31,195 bases of DNA from JBBTVI01 sp038063315 (lineage in GTDB: Bacteria > Patescibacteriota > Minisyncoccia > Sungbacterales > HO2-52-23): the NCBI GenBank assembly GCA_038063315.1, contig JBBTVI010000001.1:1-31195 (forward strand). Direction: 5' to 3'. The translations under genes and the position numbers were made by a program. This document shows, piece after piece, positions 24,113 through 30,880 of the stretch. The notes beneath the pieces were generated by a model. That model saw nothing but the letters and a program-made list of their open reading frames with translations. It was not told the DNA's origin and did not search any database. Position 1 is the stretch's first letter. Each line of letters starts with the position of its first letter.

Positions 24113-24164
24113 GTCATTCCCGCCCCTCGACTGAGCTCAGGGTAAACTCCGGCGGGAATCCAGG
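24113..24164. repeat. GTCATTCCCGC-family palindromic repeat
   Basis: GTCATTCCCGCC... and ...GGCGGGAATCCAGG form inverted ends around a CCTCGACTGAGCTCAGGGTAAACTCC centre. The centre nearly matches part of the other repeat family at 8-23, which suggests exchange of modules between families. It lies 15 bases after the dehydrogenase stop. Confidence 0.75.
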
Positions 24165-24190
24165 TTTCTCTTCTCCAACCGTCAATTAAA

Positions 24191-24220
24191 AAAGAGGCGT
24201 TGTTTTTGGCATGCCTCTTT
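24191..24220. terminator. Bidirectional hairpin terminator
   Basis: AAAGAGGC (24191-24198) pairs perfectly with GCCTCTTT (24213-24220). A-rich sequence lies before it, so a T-run follows on the minus strand. It stands between convergent genes: the dehydrogenase on plus and the inositol-monophosphatase-like gene on minus. Confidence 0.7.
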
Positions 24221-24254
24221 ATGGACGATCCGGCTATACGGCGGTTGTTGGCGC

Positions 24255-25061
24255 TTACCGTTCATCACCGAAGAAAAGTTCAAACAACTCCTCGTGGAAT
24301 TCTTCAGGAGCCGCCAAGATGTGTTTATCGAATATAGTGTATTGTTCTCCTTGCCAGTTTGTTACTTTCAATCCCATTTCCTGCAGCATGAGAAGCGCCG
24401 CGCCACAGTCGTGCGGTTGAACGCTATTGTGGCAATAAGCGTGATTGATACCTGCTGCTGTCCATGCGAGCGGGAGCGCGACGTGACCTTCGATACGCAA
24501 CGTGTATCTGTTGACGAGTTTTGCGTAGAGGGGAAGAAGTTCTTGCGGCGACTTTCCAAACGCCCAGTCCATGGCGACGACGCGTTTTGGAGTTTGGGGT
24601 AGGGGCCGTCGTGTAAGTTTTTCGTTATTCAGGAAGACGCCGTGTCCTCGCTCGGCATAATACAGCAATCCATGGAGTCCGAGTTGCGGCGCGAATATGC
24701 CGCTTGCGATTGGTTCGCCGTAACTGTGTAGACCAATGGAGATGGACCAGGTCGGCTTTCCGTTGACAAAATTCATCGTACCGTCAATTTCGTCCACAAC
24801 CACGACCCATTCGTGAGCAGAAAAATTTTTGTGGGTGACTTCGATGCCGGCTTTTATTTCTTCAGAGATAAAGGCGCAATCATGGCCGGTGATTTCCCGT
24901 GCAAAGGCAATGCGGATTGCGCGTCCGCTCGCGAGATCCGCCTCGGAGACAAGATTGCCCACTTCTCTGTTTTTCAAACGTACGTCAAGATTTTCGACAC
25001 TCGCAATGCTTTCTGTCGCATCATAAAGCGCATCCTCGATTGTCCGACGCATGTCTTTCAT
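24255..25061 (-). CDS. Inositol-monophosphatase-family phosphatase
   Basis: A 268-residue member of the IMPase/FIG superfamily, metal-dependent phosphatases of inositol phosphate, fructose bisphosphate or phosphoadenosine phosphate. Conserved ligands appear in order: NLVSEADLA (37-45), ISEE (65-68), VVDEIDGTMNFVNG (88-101, D90 and D93) and QPHDCGAALLMLQEMG near the C-terminus, where an Asp replaces the usual WD motif. The start at 25061 is supported by a strong AAGGAGA site five bases upstream; longer in-frame starts have none. It faces away from an inositol-2-dehydrogenase-like gene 180 bases off, so inositol 1-phosphate is the most likely substrate, by context only. This pair has stronger ribosome binding sites than its neighbours. 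Confidence 0.85.
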   Translation of the reverse strand: MKDMRRTIEDALYDATESIASVENLDVRLKNREVGNLVSEADLASGRAIRIAFAREITGHDCAFISEEIKAGIEVTHKNFSAHEWVVVVDEIDGTMNFVNGKPTWSISIGLHSYGEPIASGIFAPQLGLHGLLYYAERGHGVFLNNEKLTRRPLPQTPKRVVAMDWAFGKSPQELLPLYAKLVNRYTLRIEGHVALPLAWTAAGINHAYCHNSVQPHDCGAALLMLQEMGLKVTNWQGEQYTIFDKHILAAPEEFHEELFELFFGDER

Positions 25062-25122
25062 GGTTTCTCCTTGGAGACGCATATAGGGGAAAAGCGCTTG
25101 AATTTTCAAAGAGCACAACAAT

Positions 25123-25151
25123 ATGGTACGTCGAGATGGCACTGTTGTCAA
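25123..25151 (-). promoter_or_regulatory. Promoter of the inositol-monophosphatase-like gene
   Basis: On the minus strand, TTGACA (25151-25146), a 17-base spacer and TACCAT (25128-25123) make a good sigma-70-like promoter. Its -35 box is the left arm of a TGTCAA-N6-TTGACA inverted repeat shared with the opposite promoter. Confidence 0.65.
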
Positions 25152-25157
25152 TCGGCT

Positions 25158-25186
25158 TTGACAATGCGTGTGTTTAATGATACTTT
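25158..25186 (+). promoter_or_regulatory. Promoter of the inositol-2-dehydrogenase-like gene
   Basis: TTGACA (25158-25163), a 17-base spacer and TACTTT (25181-25186) make a promoter with a perfect -35 box. A start near 25193 leaves a leader of about 50 bases before the ATG at 25242, including the consensus AAGGAGGG ribosome binding site at 25228-25235. The -35 box is back to back with that of the divergent gene. Confidence 0.65.
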
Positions 25187-25241
25187 GGTCTGCAGGAAAG
25201 CGAGCGGTCGTACAGTAGAATTTTAACAAGGAGGGAAATCA

Positions 25242-26282
25242 ATGGTTTCGCAAAGCGATAGGATTCGAATCGGTATCGTTGGCACGGGGCGCATGGCGCG
25301 GATACATGCGGAAAATATCAAGAATCATCTCCTGGGTTTTGAATTGCGGTCGGTAACGTCGCGGTCTCTCGATCGGGCAGCGCGGTTTGCACAGGAATTT
25401 GGTATTGTGACGCATAGTACATTAGTGCCGCGAACGGAGCTTGACGCGATACTCATCGCGACCGATCCTGCAACGCATCCATCATGGATCGCGGACGCAA
25501 CATGTTCTGCGGCAAAGCATATTTTCTGCGAAAAACCAATCGGACTTACGATTGATGCGATCCAAATCGTGCTCAAAGTGGTAGAAGGTTGCGGAGTAAA
25601 ACTTTTTGTCGGCTTTAACCGGAGATTTGATCCGCATTTCAAAACCGCCATCGGAGCCCTTCGTCGCGATAGCGGCATCGGCGATCCGGGCATCGTTTCC
25701 ATTATTAGTCACGATCCGAAAGGGAAGGTGATTGTTGATCCCGCCATGCGGAAGGGAATGCTCTTTTTTGGAACCGCGGTACACGATTTTGATATGGCTC
25801 GCCACATCTTTGGTGATGAAGCGGTCACGGTCCATACGATGGCGGATATACTCGAGTTCAAAATCCTAAAGGATCGAAACGACGTAGATACGGCAATTAC
25901 CACGCTCCAATTTCGCAATGGCGGCCTTGCCATCATAAGCAACAGCTGGGTTGGTCATTACTACGACCAACGTCTGGAAATCCTTGGTTCGCGCCGGATG
26001 CTTGCCGTGGGGAATATGTTGCCCCATGCTGTTGTCACCGCTGATAATGGAATGGCGCAACTTTCCGTACCGCGAGGATTTTTTGCGGAACGGTATCAAG
26101 AATCGTACCTCGCCGAATTGCAGGAATTCGAACGATGCATCCGAGAAGACAAAGAACCATTGGTCACCGGCCACGACGGTCTCATGGCGGTGGTGCTCGC
26201 GACCGCGGCAAAAATCTCCGCGGAAACCGGCCGCACGGTTTATGCAGATGAGATGCAGTCGTGGCTGGGGAACGTTGGCTAA
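25242..26282 (+). CDS. Inositol-2-dehydrogenase-like Gfo/Idh/MocA oxidoreductase
   Basis: A 346-residue NAD-dependent dehydrogenase. It has the Rossmann motif GIVGTGRMARIHAENI (11-26), EKPIGL with Lys98, GFNRRFDPHF (124-133), and HDFDMARH (181-188) whose Asp184 and His188 are spaced like the catalytic Asp/His of Bacillus inositol dehydrogenase. The FNRRFDP block is particularly typical of IolG, which oxidises myo-inositol to scyllo-inosose; scyllo-inositol or sugar substrates remain possible. The start has a textbook AAGGAGGG site and a recognisable promoter. Its divergent neighbour is an inositol-monophosphatase-like gene, so the pair may make and oxidise inositol. Nothing else of an iol pathway (IolE, IolD, transporter) is in the window. 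It ends with a terminator. Confidence 0.88.
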   Translation: MVSQSDRIRIGIVGTGRMARIHAENIKNHLLGFELRSVTSRSLDRAARFAQEFGIVTHSTLVPRTELDAILIATDPATHPSWIADATCSAAKHIFCEKPIGLTIDAIQIVLKVVEGCGVKLFVGFNRRFDPHFKTAIGALRRDSGIGDPGIVSIISHDPKGKVIVDPAMRKGMLFFGTAVHDFDMARHIFGDEAVTVHTMADILEFKILKDRNDVDTAITTLQFRNGGLAIISNSWVGHYYDQRLEILGSRRMLAVGNMLPHAVVTADNGMAQLSVPRGFFAERYQESYLAELQEFERCIREDKEPLVTGHDGLMAVVLATAAKISAETGRTVYADEMQSWLGNVG

Positions 26283-26299
26283 CAGTTTCTTTCCGATAG

Positions 26300-26329
26300 A
26301 CCGCAAGGCAATACTTTGCGGTTTTTTTA
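26300..26329 (+). terminator. Intrinsic terminator of the inositol-dehydrogenase-like gene
   Basis: ACCGCAA (26300-26306) pairs with TTGCGGT (26316-26322) around a nine-base loop, followed by a run of T. It lies 17 bases after the stop codon and is a standard rho-independent terminator. Confidence 0.9.
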
Positions 26330-26347
26330 TTGCTAAAATCGCTTCAG

Positions 26348-26438
26348 GTCATTGCGAGCGCCCCCGAGTTTGACGAGGGGACGCGCGGCAATCCAGGATT
26401 TTGGATTGCTTCGTCGTCTGACTCCTCGCAATGACACC
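26348..26438. repeat. GTCATTGCGAG-family palindromic repeat
   Basis: Left end GGTCATTGCGAGCG, right end CTCCTCGCAATGACACC, with inner arms GCAATCCAGGA and TTGGATTGC forming a second stem. It lacks the GTAACCCCTCAC outer ends seen in complete copies. The gap 26283-26607 otherwise holds only the terminator before it and the repeat at 26501. Confidence 0.85.
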
Positions 26439-26500
26439 TTTTGTCGGCTTCGTCATTCAAAGAAAACTATAAGAAGATGCCGCGTGTTCTATACTATATA

Positions 26501-26582
26501 GGTATGTTCTCGACAAGCTCGAACGATATTCTTCGAGCGAGCGAAGTCGAGCTGCGCTCGACGAAGCGAGTCGAGAAGTACC
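26501..26582. repeat. GGTA-TTCTCGAC palindromic repeat, 82 bp
   Basis: GGTATGTTCTCGAC at the left is nearly inverted at the right (GTCGAGAAGTACC). The inside is rich in GCTCGA/TCGAGC and CTTCG/CGAAG palindromes, so the RNA could fold into a long multi-branched stem. It is a different family from the GTCATTGCGAG repeats and occurs once here. It sits in the leader of the fusion gene at 26608, 25 bases before its ATG, where it could affect translation. A TATACT box at 26490-26495 just before it might be a -10 element, but no -35 was seen. Confidence 0.75.
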
Positions 26583-26607
26583 GACAGAATCTGCTCAAAA
26601 TGATACC

Positions 26608-28050
26608 ATGCCCGCATTTACCCCTTATATTTCAAAGGATTTCGTCATCCACGGCAGTTTGTTGGAATTGAATCCCGAGGCCGCGTGGGAAAAAATCCAT
26701 AAGCGCACGCGAACCGCGATACGGAAAGCGCGGACATACAATCCGCGCCTTATTAAAGTTAAGGGGAACGCGGATGACATCGCGGCGTTCCGTGCGTTTT
26801 GCCCGAACCGCGACGATTTGCCCGTGGCGCTCTATCCGGAGCAGCACATGTATTTTGCGTATGTGGGCGATACTCTTGCGGGTGGAATTATCGTCACGGA
26901 ATTGGCTGATCGCCTGTACCTGCATTTTCATGCGGCGACCGAAGAGGGAAAGCGCCATAATATTCCGAGTTTGCTCTTATGGCACATCGTGGAGGAGTTT
27001 GCGCCGTCGCGTTTTTCCTATCTTGATGTGGGCGCATCGTACCGTCCGTCGCTCCAGAATTATTTTTCAAGCTGGGCCACAAAGCGTTATCCCATTATCA
27101 TGCGGCCGCCCGAGTACAAGCCCCAGATTCTGATCGGTCCGGTTGAGAATACGCATCTGACGCATCCGGAACACGCGGCGGCCGGGGATACCGATACCGC
27201 GCGGCGGCACTTACGCGATTTTTTCCGGACGGACGAATACACATTTTTCCCCCGCGGGATGTATGCGATCTACGCGCTGATGAAGTGGCTCGCGCTTGAA
27301 GGGCGCCTGCGCCTGGAAGACGAGGTGTGCATCCGCACGACAACGGAGTCGCCCTATATTTCGAGCTGCGTCACCACCGCGATCGAGCAGATATGCCGAT
27401 GGAGCAGGGAATTGACGGATCGGACCAAGGCGATTTTTGTCATCCACGAGTTCGGGTTCGTGCATCCCGATATAAAAGAACTCCGCCGCATCGCGACGGA
27501 GCGCGGCATTCCTCTTATCGAGGACTCGGCGTATGCGTGGGGAAGCGGGGACGCGGGGCGCTACGGCGACTATACGATCTATTCGCTGACCAAAATTTTT
27601 CCCGCGCAGTTCGGCGGGTTTCTCGTGGGGAAGAAATTCGACCATGCCTACATGTGGAAAAATTTTGGCTGCGCCGATAGCGCGAAAGAAGAGATCGCGC
27701 TCAAAACCCTCGGGATGCACCTCGCGGGTTTCGACGCGATCGCCGAGAAGCGAAGAAAAAATTACGATTATTACCGCGACGTCTTCGGAGACGAGAGAAC
27801 GTTTTTTGGCGCGCCTGCGGCGGGCGTGATTCCCGGGGCGTATATGCTTCGCATGGCGGATGAGGGGGAGATGCAGGAGATATCCGCGTTCGTCCGACAA
27901 TTCGGCATTGAGTGCGGCAACTACTGGAAAAACTCCGCCATTTTTCTCCCCGTGCATCAAAATCTCACTCCGTCTCAGCTCGACTACATCGCGGGCGCGG
28001 TCTACGGGGCGGGCGGCTACGAGAAGATTGCACAACGATTTAAGCATTAA
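26608..28050 (+). CDS. Fusion of a FemAB/GNAT-like acyltransferase and a DegT-like aminotransferase
   Basis: A 480-residue two-domain protein. Residues about 1-180 look like a FemAB/BioF2-type N-acyltransferase. The stretch RTRTAIRKARTYN (33-45) is followed by YFAYVGDTLAGGIIVTEL (82-99), LYLHFHAATEEGKRHNIPSL (103-122) and SYLDVGASYRPSLQNYFSSWATKRYP (137-162), the usual order of that fold. Residues about 205-480 are a PLP aminotransferase of DegT type. IEDSAYAWGS has Asp306 for the PLP nitrogen, and YSLTKIFPAQFGGF has Lys329 as the probable Schiff-base lysine. The aminotransferase half is shorter than stand-alone family members (about 370 residues). An enzyme that aminates a sugar or other keto compound and then acylates the new amine is a natural reading, but substrates are unknown. 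The ATG at 26608 has no clear ribosome binding site. Confidence 0.8.
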   Translation: MPAFTPYISKDFVIHGSLLELNPEAAWEKIHKRTRTAIRKARTYNPRLIKVKGNADDIAAFRAFCPNRDDLPVALYPEQHMYFAYVGDTLAGGIIVTELADRLYLHFHAATEEGKRHNIPSLLLWHIVEEFAPSRFSYLDVGASYRPSLQNYFSSWATKRYPIIMRPPEYKPQILIGPVENTHLTHPEHAAAGDTDTARRHLRDFFRTDEYTFFPRGMYAIYALMKWLALEGRLRLEDEVCIRTTTESPYISSCVTTAIEQICRWSRELTDRTKAIFVIHEFGFVHPDIKELRRIATERGIPLIEDSAYAWGSGDAGRYGDYTIYSLTKIFPAQFGGFLVGKKFDHAYMWKNFGCADSAKEEIALKTLGMHLAGFDAIAEKRRKNYDYYRDVFGDERTFFGAPAAGVIPGAYMLRMADEGEMQEISAFVRQFGIECGNYWKNSAIFLPVHQNLTPSQLDYIAGAVYGAGGYEKIAQRFKH

Positions 28051-28057
28051 ACCAAAA

Positions 28058-28075
28058 GCCCGCATTTCTGCGGGC
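28058..28075. terminator. Hairpin after the fusion gene
   Basis: GCCCGCA and TGCGGGC pair perfectly around a TTTC loop, seven bases after the stop. No U-tract follows on plus; on minus it would be followed by TTTTGG. It is the likely end of the transcript. The A+T-rich stretch from 28080 to 28164 has no gene I can support. Confidence 0.65.
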
Positions 28076-28164
28076 AATGGTGGAACTAAACATAGCGCCT
28101 TATCCAGCTTCTCATCTAATAGCATTATATGCTCATCTAAGCCATTATGTCAAGTATAACTTGT

Positions 28165-28299
28165 GTAACCCCTCACTGGTGTCATTGCGAGCGACCGCAG
28201 GGAACGCGGCAATCCAGTGTTTCTTCTGGATTGCTTCGTCGTCTGACTCCTCGCAATGACGCATGAAATGGCGGTCTTGAGAGGGGTGTGAGGGGTTAC
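28165..28299. repeat. Complete 135-bp MITE-like element (best copy)
   Basis: It begins GTAACCCCTCAC and ends GTGAGGGGTTAC, a perfect 12-bp terminal inverted repeat. Inside, GTGTCATTGCGAGCGACC and CTCCTCGCAATGACGCATG frame a second palindrome, and GCAATCCAG/CTGGATTGC a third. The right side has an extra subterminal segment (GAAATGGCGGTCTTGAGA), so the ends are not equivalent. No clear target-site duplication was found. It sits 24 bases before the ATG of the glycosyltransferase gene at 28324 and may influence its expression. Confidence 0.9.
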
Positions 28300-28323
28300 T
28301 AACCTGTGCATACAATTATCAAA

Positions 28324-29484
28324 ATGCAATATTCCGCAGCAAATGCCTCGCATCCTCTCTACATCGCTAATATCCGCATGCCGACGGAAAAAGCGCACGG
28401 CCTGCAGATCGTCAAAATGTGTTCGGCATTCGCCCGGCTCGGCATGGAGGTGGAGCTGGTGGCGCCGTTTCGTTTTAACCACATCGCGGTTGATCCGTTT
28501 TCGTATTACGGCGTCCCTCGGACATTCACGATCCGGCGCCTTTTTTCCATTGACCTGGTCCGATGGGGTTTTTTGGGTTTTTTGATTCAATCGCTCTCGT
28601 TTTATATATGCGCGTTGGGATATACTCTTTGGCGCAGAATGCGTCGTCCAGGATCCGCGTGCGTGATTTATTCGCGCGAGGAATTGTTTTTGGGGATCGC
28701 GAGTTTTTTCATTCGCGGATTTTTCTGGGAAGCGCATGAAGCGAAAAATTCGTTTTTGGCGCGTCGCGCGGCCAGAAACGCGGCGGGCATTGTCGCGATC
28801 TCCCGCGGGTTAAAAGAGTATTATGTCGGGCAGAATGTGGCGGCAGAGAAAATTTTTGTTGCGCCGGACGGAGTGGATCTGAAAGAATTTTCTCTTGACA
28901 TTTCAAAAGAGGAGGCGCGTAAAAAACTCGATATACCGGTTGAGACGCCAACGGTGGTCTATACCGGGCATCTCTATGGTTGGAAAGGTGTTGATACGCT
29001 GATCGGCGCTGCAAAAAAATTGCCGGGCGTTAACGTCTATCTCGTGGGCGGGATTGAGCGGGATATTTCCGCATACCGGAGAAAAGGCCTTCCGCCGCAT
29101 ATTCACATTGTCGGCCAGCGCCCGCATAGCGAAATTCCGCTGTGGCTTTGCGCCGCGGATGTTCTTGTATTGCCCAATTCGGCAAAAGAGGCCATTTCGC
29201 GCCTGTATACGTCGCCGATAAAACTTTTTGAATACATGGCAAGCGGTCGGCCGATTGTTGCATCGGATCTTCCGTCCATCAGGGAGATTTTGAGCGATGA
29301 GACGGCGGTTTTCGTGGCGTCGGATAATGCGGATGCGCTCCGCGATGGTATCCAAAAATTATTGAGAGAAAAGGAGTTTGCTGCTACTATTGCAATGAAC
29401 GCTTGTAGAGAGGCCGGGCAATATACATGGCATAAAAGAGCAGAGCGCATTATTGCATTTCTGTCTTCGCATGGACGTCCTTGA
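28324..29484 (+). CDS. GT4-type glycosyltransferase
   Basis: A 386-residue GT-B fold glycosyltransferase, probably in surface polysaccharide synthesis at the cytoplasmic face. The N-terminus carries IANIRMPTEKAHGLQIVKMC, typical of this subfamily. The donor half has APDGVDLKEF, VVYTGHLYGWKGVDTLI and IKLFEYMASGRPIVASD, where the catalytic-type Glu is at about 303. An amphipathic hydrophobic segment (FLGFLIQSLSFYICALGYTLW, near residue 80-100) may attach it to the membrane. The ATG at 28324 is preferred over a GTG at 28306. The repeat element ends 24 bases upstream. Its last 14 bases overlap the start of the nitroreductase-methyltransferase gene, so the two are co-translated. Confidence 0.9.
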   Translation: MQYSAANASHPLYIANIRMPTEKAHGLQIVKMCSAFARLGMEVELVAPFRFNHIAVDPFSYYGVPRTFTIRRLFSIDLVRWGFLGFLIQSLSFYICALGYTLWRRMRRPGSACVIYSREELFLGIASFFIRGFFWEAHEAKNSFLARRAARNAAGIVAISRGLKEYYVGQNVAAEKIFVAPDGVDLKEFSLDISKEEARKKLDIPVETPTVVYTGHLYGWKGVDTLIGAAKKLPGVNVYLVGGIERDISAYRRKGLPPHIHIVGQRPHSEIPLWLCAADVLVLPNSAKEAISRLYTSPIKLFEYMASGRPIVASDLPSIREILSDETAVFVASDNADALRDGIQKLLREKEFAATIAMNACREAGQYTWHKRAERIIAFLSSHGRP

Positions 29485-30709
29485 GGCCATAAAAAAACGT
29501 CAGAGCATCCGCGAATATGCGGAGCGGAAAGTCCCGCATGATCTCCTGCGAGAGCTTATTTCGTATGCGCAGTGGGCGCCGACATCGTGCAATCTGCAAC
29601 TTACAGAGTATATCGTCGTGGACGATGACCGCGTGCTTGCGGAACTCGCGAAGAACGCGACGAGAAAATTTCTGTGGGGGTCCACGTTTATTGTCTTTAT
29701 TTACGATCCGCGCTTTACGGTCAAGCGCGGCGCGACGCTCACGAGTTTGGGGGCGAGCATCCAAAACATTCTGCTTGCCGCCACGCACTACGGTCTTAGC
29801 GCGTGCCCCATGGCGGGATTCGGCAAAGATGCGGCTATTAAGAGAATTTTGAAAATTCCGGGTGTATACGAAATCGGCCTGATAATGTCCATCGGATATG
29901 CAAAAAATCCGTCTGTGAAAACACGCGATCGTCTGGGCGAAGACAGGGTTTTACACTGGAATGAATACACGGATCGCGGAAATCTGCTTAATGATTCAAC
30001 GAATTTGGATCGCTGGAGTTTTGATGATCTCGTAAACTACCGTTCTCGAATGGCGCCGGTGTATCTTTATAATAACGTTTTTAATCTGAGTATTTTTTCA
30101 AAACGGACGTTCGGGGAAGCGTATCAGCGTCTTGAGGCGTACCTCAAATCGGGGATGCGGATTTTGGATCTCGTCAGTTACGACGGGACGTTCGTCAAAA
30201 CGCTTTTTGAGGCGCGGCCGGATATGCGTATCACTGCGTCGGACATCATTCCCTATACGTTGCGGGTGCTCAAGGAAAATTTCCCCGGAATTGAAACGGC
30301 GATTCTCCGAAACAACTATACTGTGCCGTTCGGCAACGAGGCTTTTGATGCGGTCACATTCGTCCATAAAGCGGAGTTCATGCCGGATATCGAGACCATT
30401 GCGCGGGAGGCGTATCGGCTGCTCAAGCCCGGCGGTATTTTTTTCATAACGTCCACCGATGAAAAACCGCTGAAACAAATACTGAGGACGCTGCATGACG
30501 CCAAACGGAAATACATTGATCGCGAGGTAATGAATGTGTACGAGAACAGTCCGTATTACCGCATCGGTCCCATGAAAGCGCGGAACGGCGCGTTTCTTGA
30601 ACGCACGGCCCGCGCAGCCGGATTTTCAATGCTCGACGGCGGATTGGTCACTGTCCCCGAAAGCGGTACGGTCCCGCACCGCTTTTTGTGGAGGGTGTTT
30701 AGGAAGTGA
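29471..30709 (+). CDS. Fusion of a nitroreductase-family domain and a class I methyltransferase-like domain
   Basis: A 412-residue, two-domain protein. Residues 1 to about 165 are a nitroreductase-like flavoprotein: MDVLEAIKKRQSIREYAERKVP start, AQWAPTSCNLQ (34-43), and SIGYAKNPS near 140, the usual FMN-binding layout. Residues about 215-412 resemble a SAM-dependent methyltransferase (class I Rossmann). A hydrophobic motif I region MRILDLVSYDGTF (229-241) is followed by ITASDIIPYTLRVL, an acidic motif, AFDAVTFVHKAEFM and YRLLKPGGIFFITS. The glycine-rich loop of motif I is altered (D-L-V-S-Y-D-G instead of DxGxGxG), so SAM binding may be changed. It overlaps the glycosyltransferase gene by 14 bases, which places it in glycan or small-molecule tailoring. 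The ATG at 29471 is chosen because nitroreductases begin at this point; a longer start adds six residues inside the other gene. Substrate unknown. Confidence 0.82.
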   Translation: MDVLEAIKKRQSIREYAERKVPHDLLRELISYAQWAPTSCNLQLTEYIVVDDDRVLAELAKNATRKFLWGSTFIVFIYDPRFTVKRGATLTSLGASIQNILLAATHYGLSACPMAGFGKDAAIKRILKIPGVYEIGLIMSIGYAKNPSVKTRDRLGEDRVLHWNEYTDRGNLLNDSTNLDRWSFDDLVNYRSRMAPVYLYNNVFNLSIFSKRTFGEAYQRLEAYLKSGMRILDLVSYDGTFVKTLFEARPDMRITASDIIPYTLRVLKENFPGIETAILRNNYTVPFGNEAFDAVTFVHKAEFMPDIETIAREAYRLLKPGGIFFITSTDEKPLKQILRTLHDAKRKYIDREVMNVYENSPYYRIGPMKARNGAFLERTARAAGFSMLDGGLVTVPESGTVPHRFLWRVFRK

Positions 30710-30727
30710 TGAGAGCTTAGAAAATCG

Positions 30728-30842
30728 CTCCCCCTCCTTCGCGGCAAAGCCGCTACGGAAGGGCAAGCAACCTCCCTTTTTCAAAGGGAGGGGAGGAGAA
30801 GATGCTTCCCCCTTTGGAAACGGGGGACTGAGGGGGATTTTG
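30728..30842. repeat. Short palindromes of CCTCCCTTT / CCCCCTTT type
   Basis: The gap after the fusion gene carries CCTCCCTTT pairing with AAAGGGAGG around TTC (30771-30791). CCCCCTTTGG...CGGGGGACTGAGGGGGATTTT follows in the manner of widespread bacterial GC-rich short repeats. An earlier palindrome, CCTTCG...CGGAAGG, lies at 30739-30763. No gene is visible; the hairpin could also terminate transcription. Confidence 0.6.
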
Positions 30843-30880
30843 TGTTTGTATAAATAGTCATAAAAGTGTATTCTTCAACC

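Noticed and set aside
25255..25275. GGATTCGAATC, resembling a tRNA T-arm
   Set aside because: It is inside the inositol-dehydrogenase-like reading frame, with no acceptor stem or anticodon arm around it.
27211..28125. A 304-codon minus-strand open frame
   Set aside because: It is the complement of the acyltransferase-aminotransferase fusion, whose domains and motifs are clear. Its Arg-rich, motif-free product is typical of a shadow frame in moderately GC-rich DNA.
28077..28259. A 60-codon frame before the second glycosyltransferase
   Set aside because: Its second half is repeat sequence and it has no ribosome site or family resemblance.
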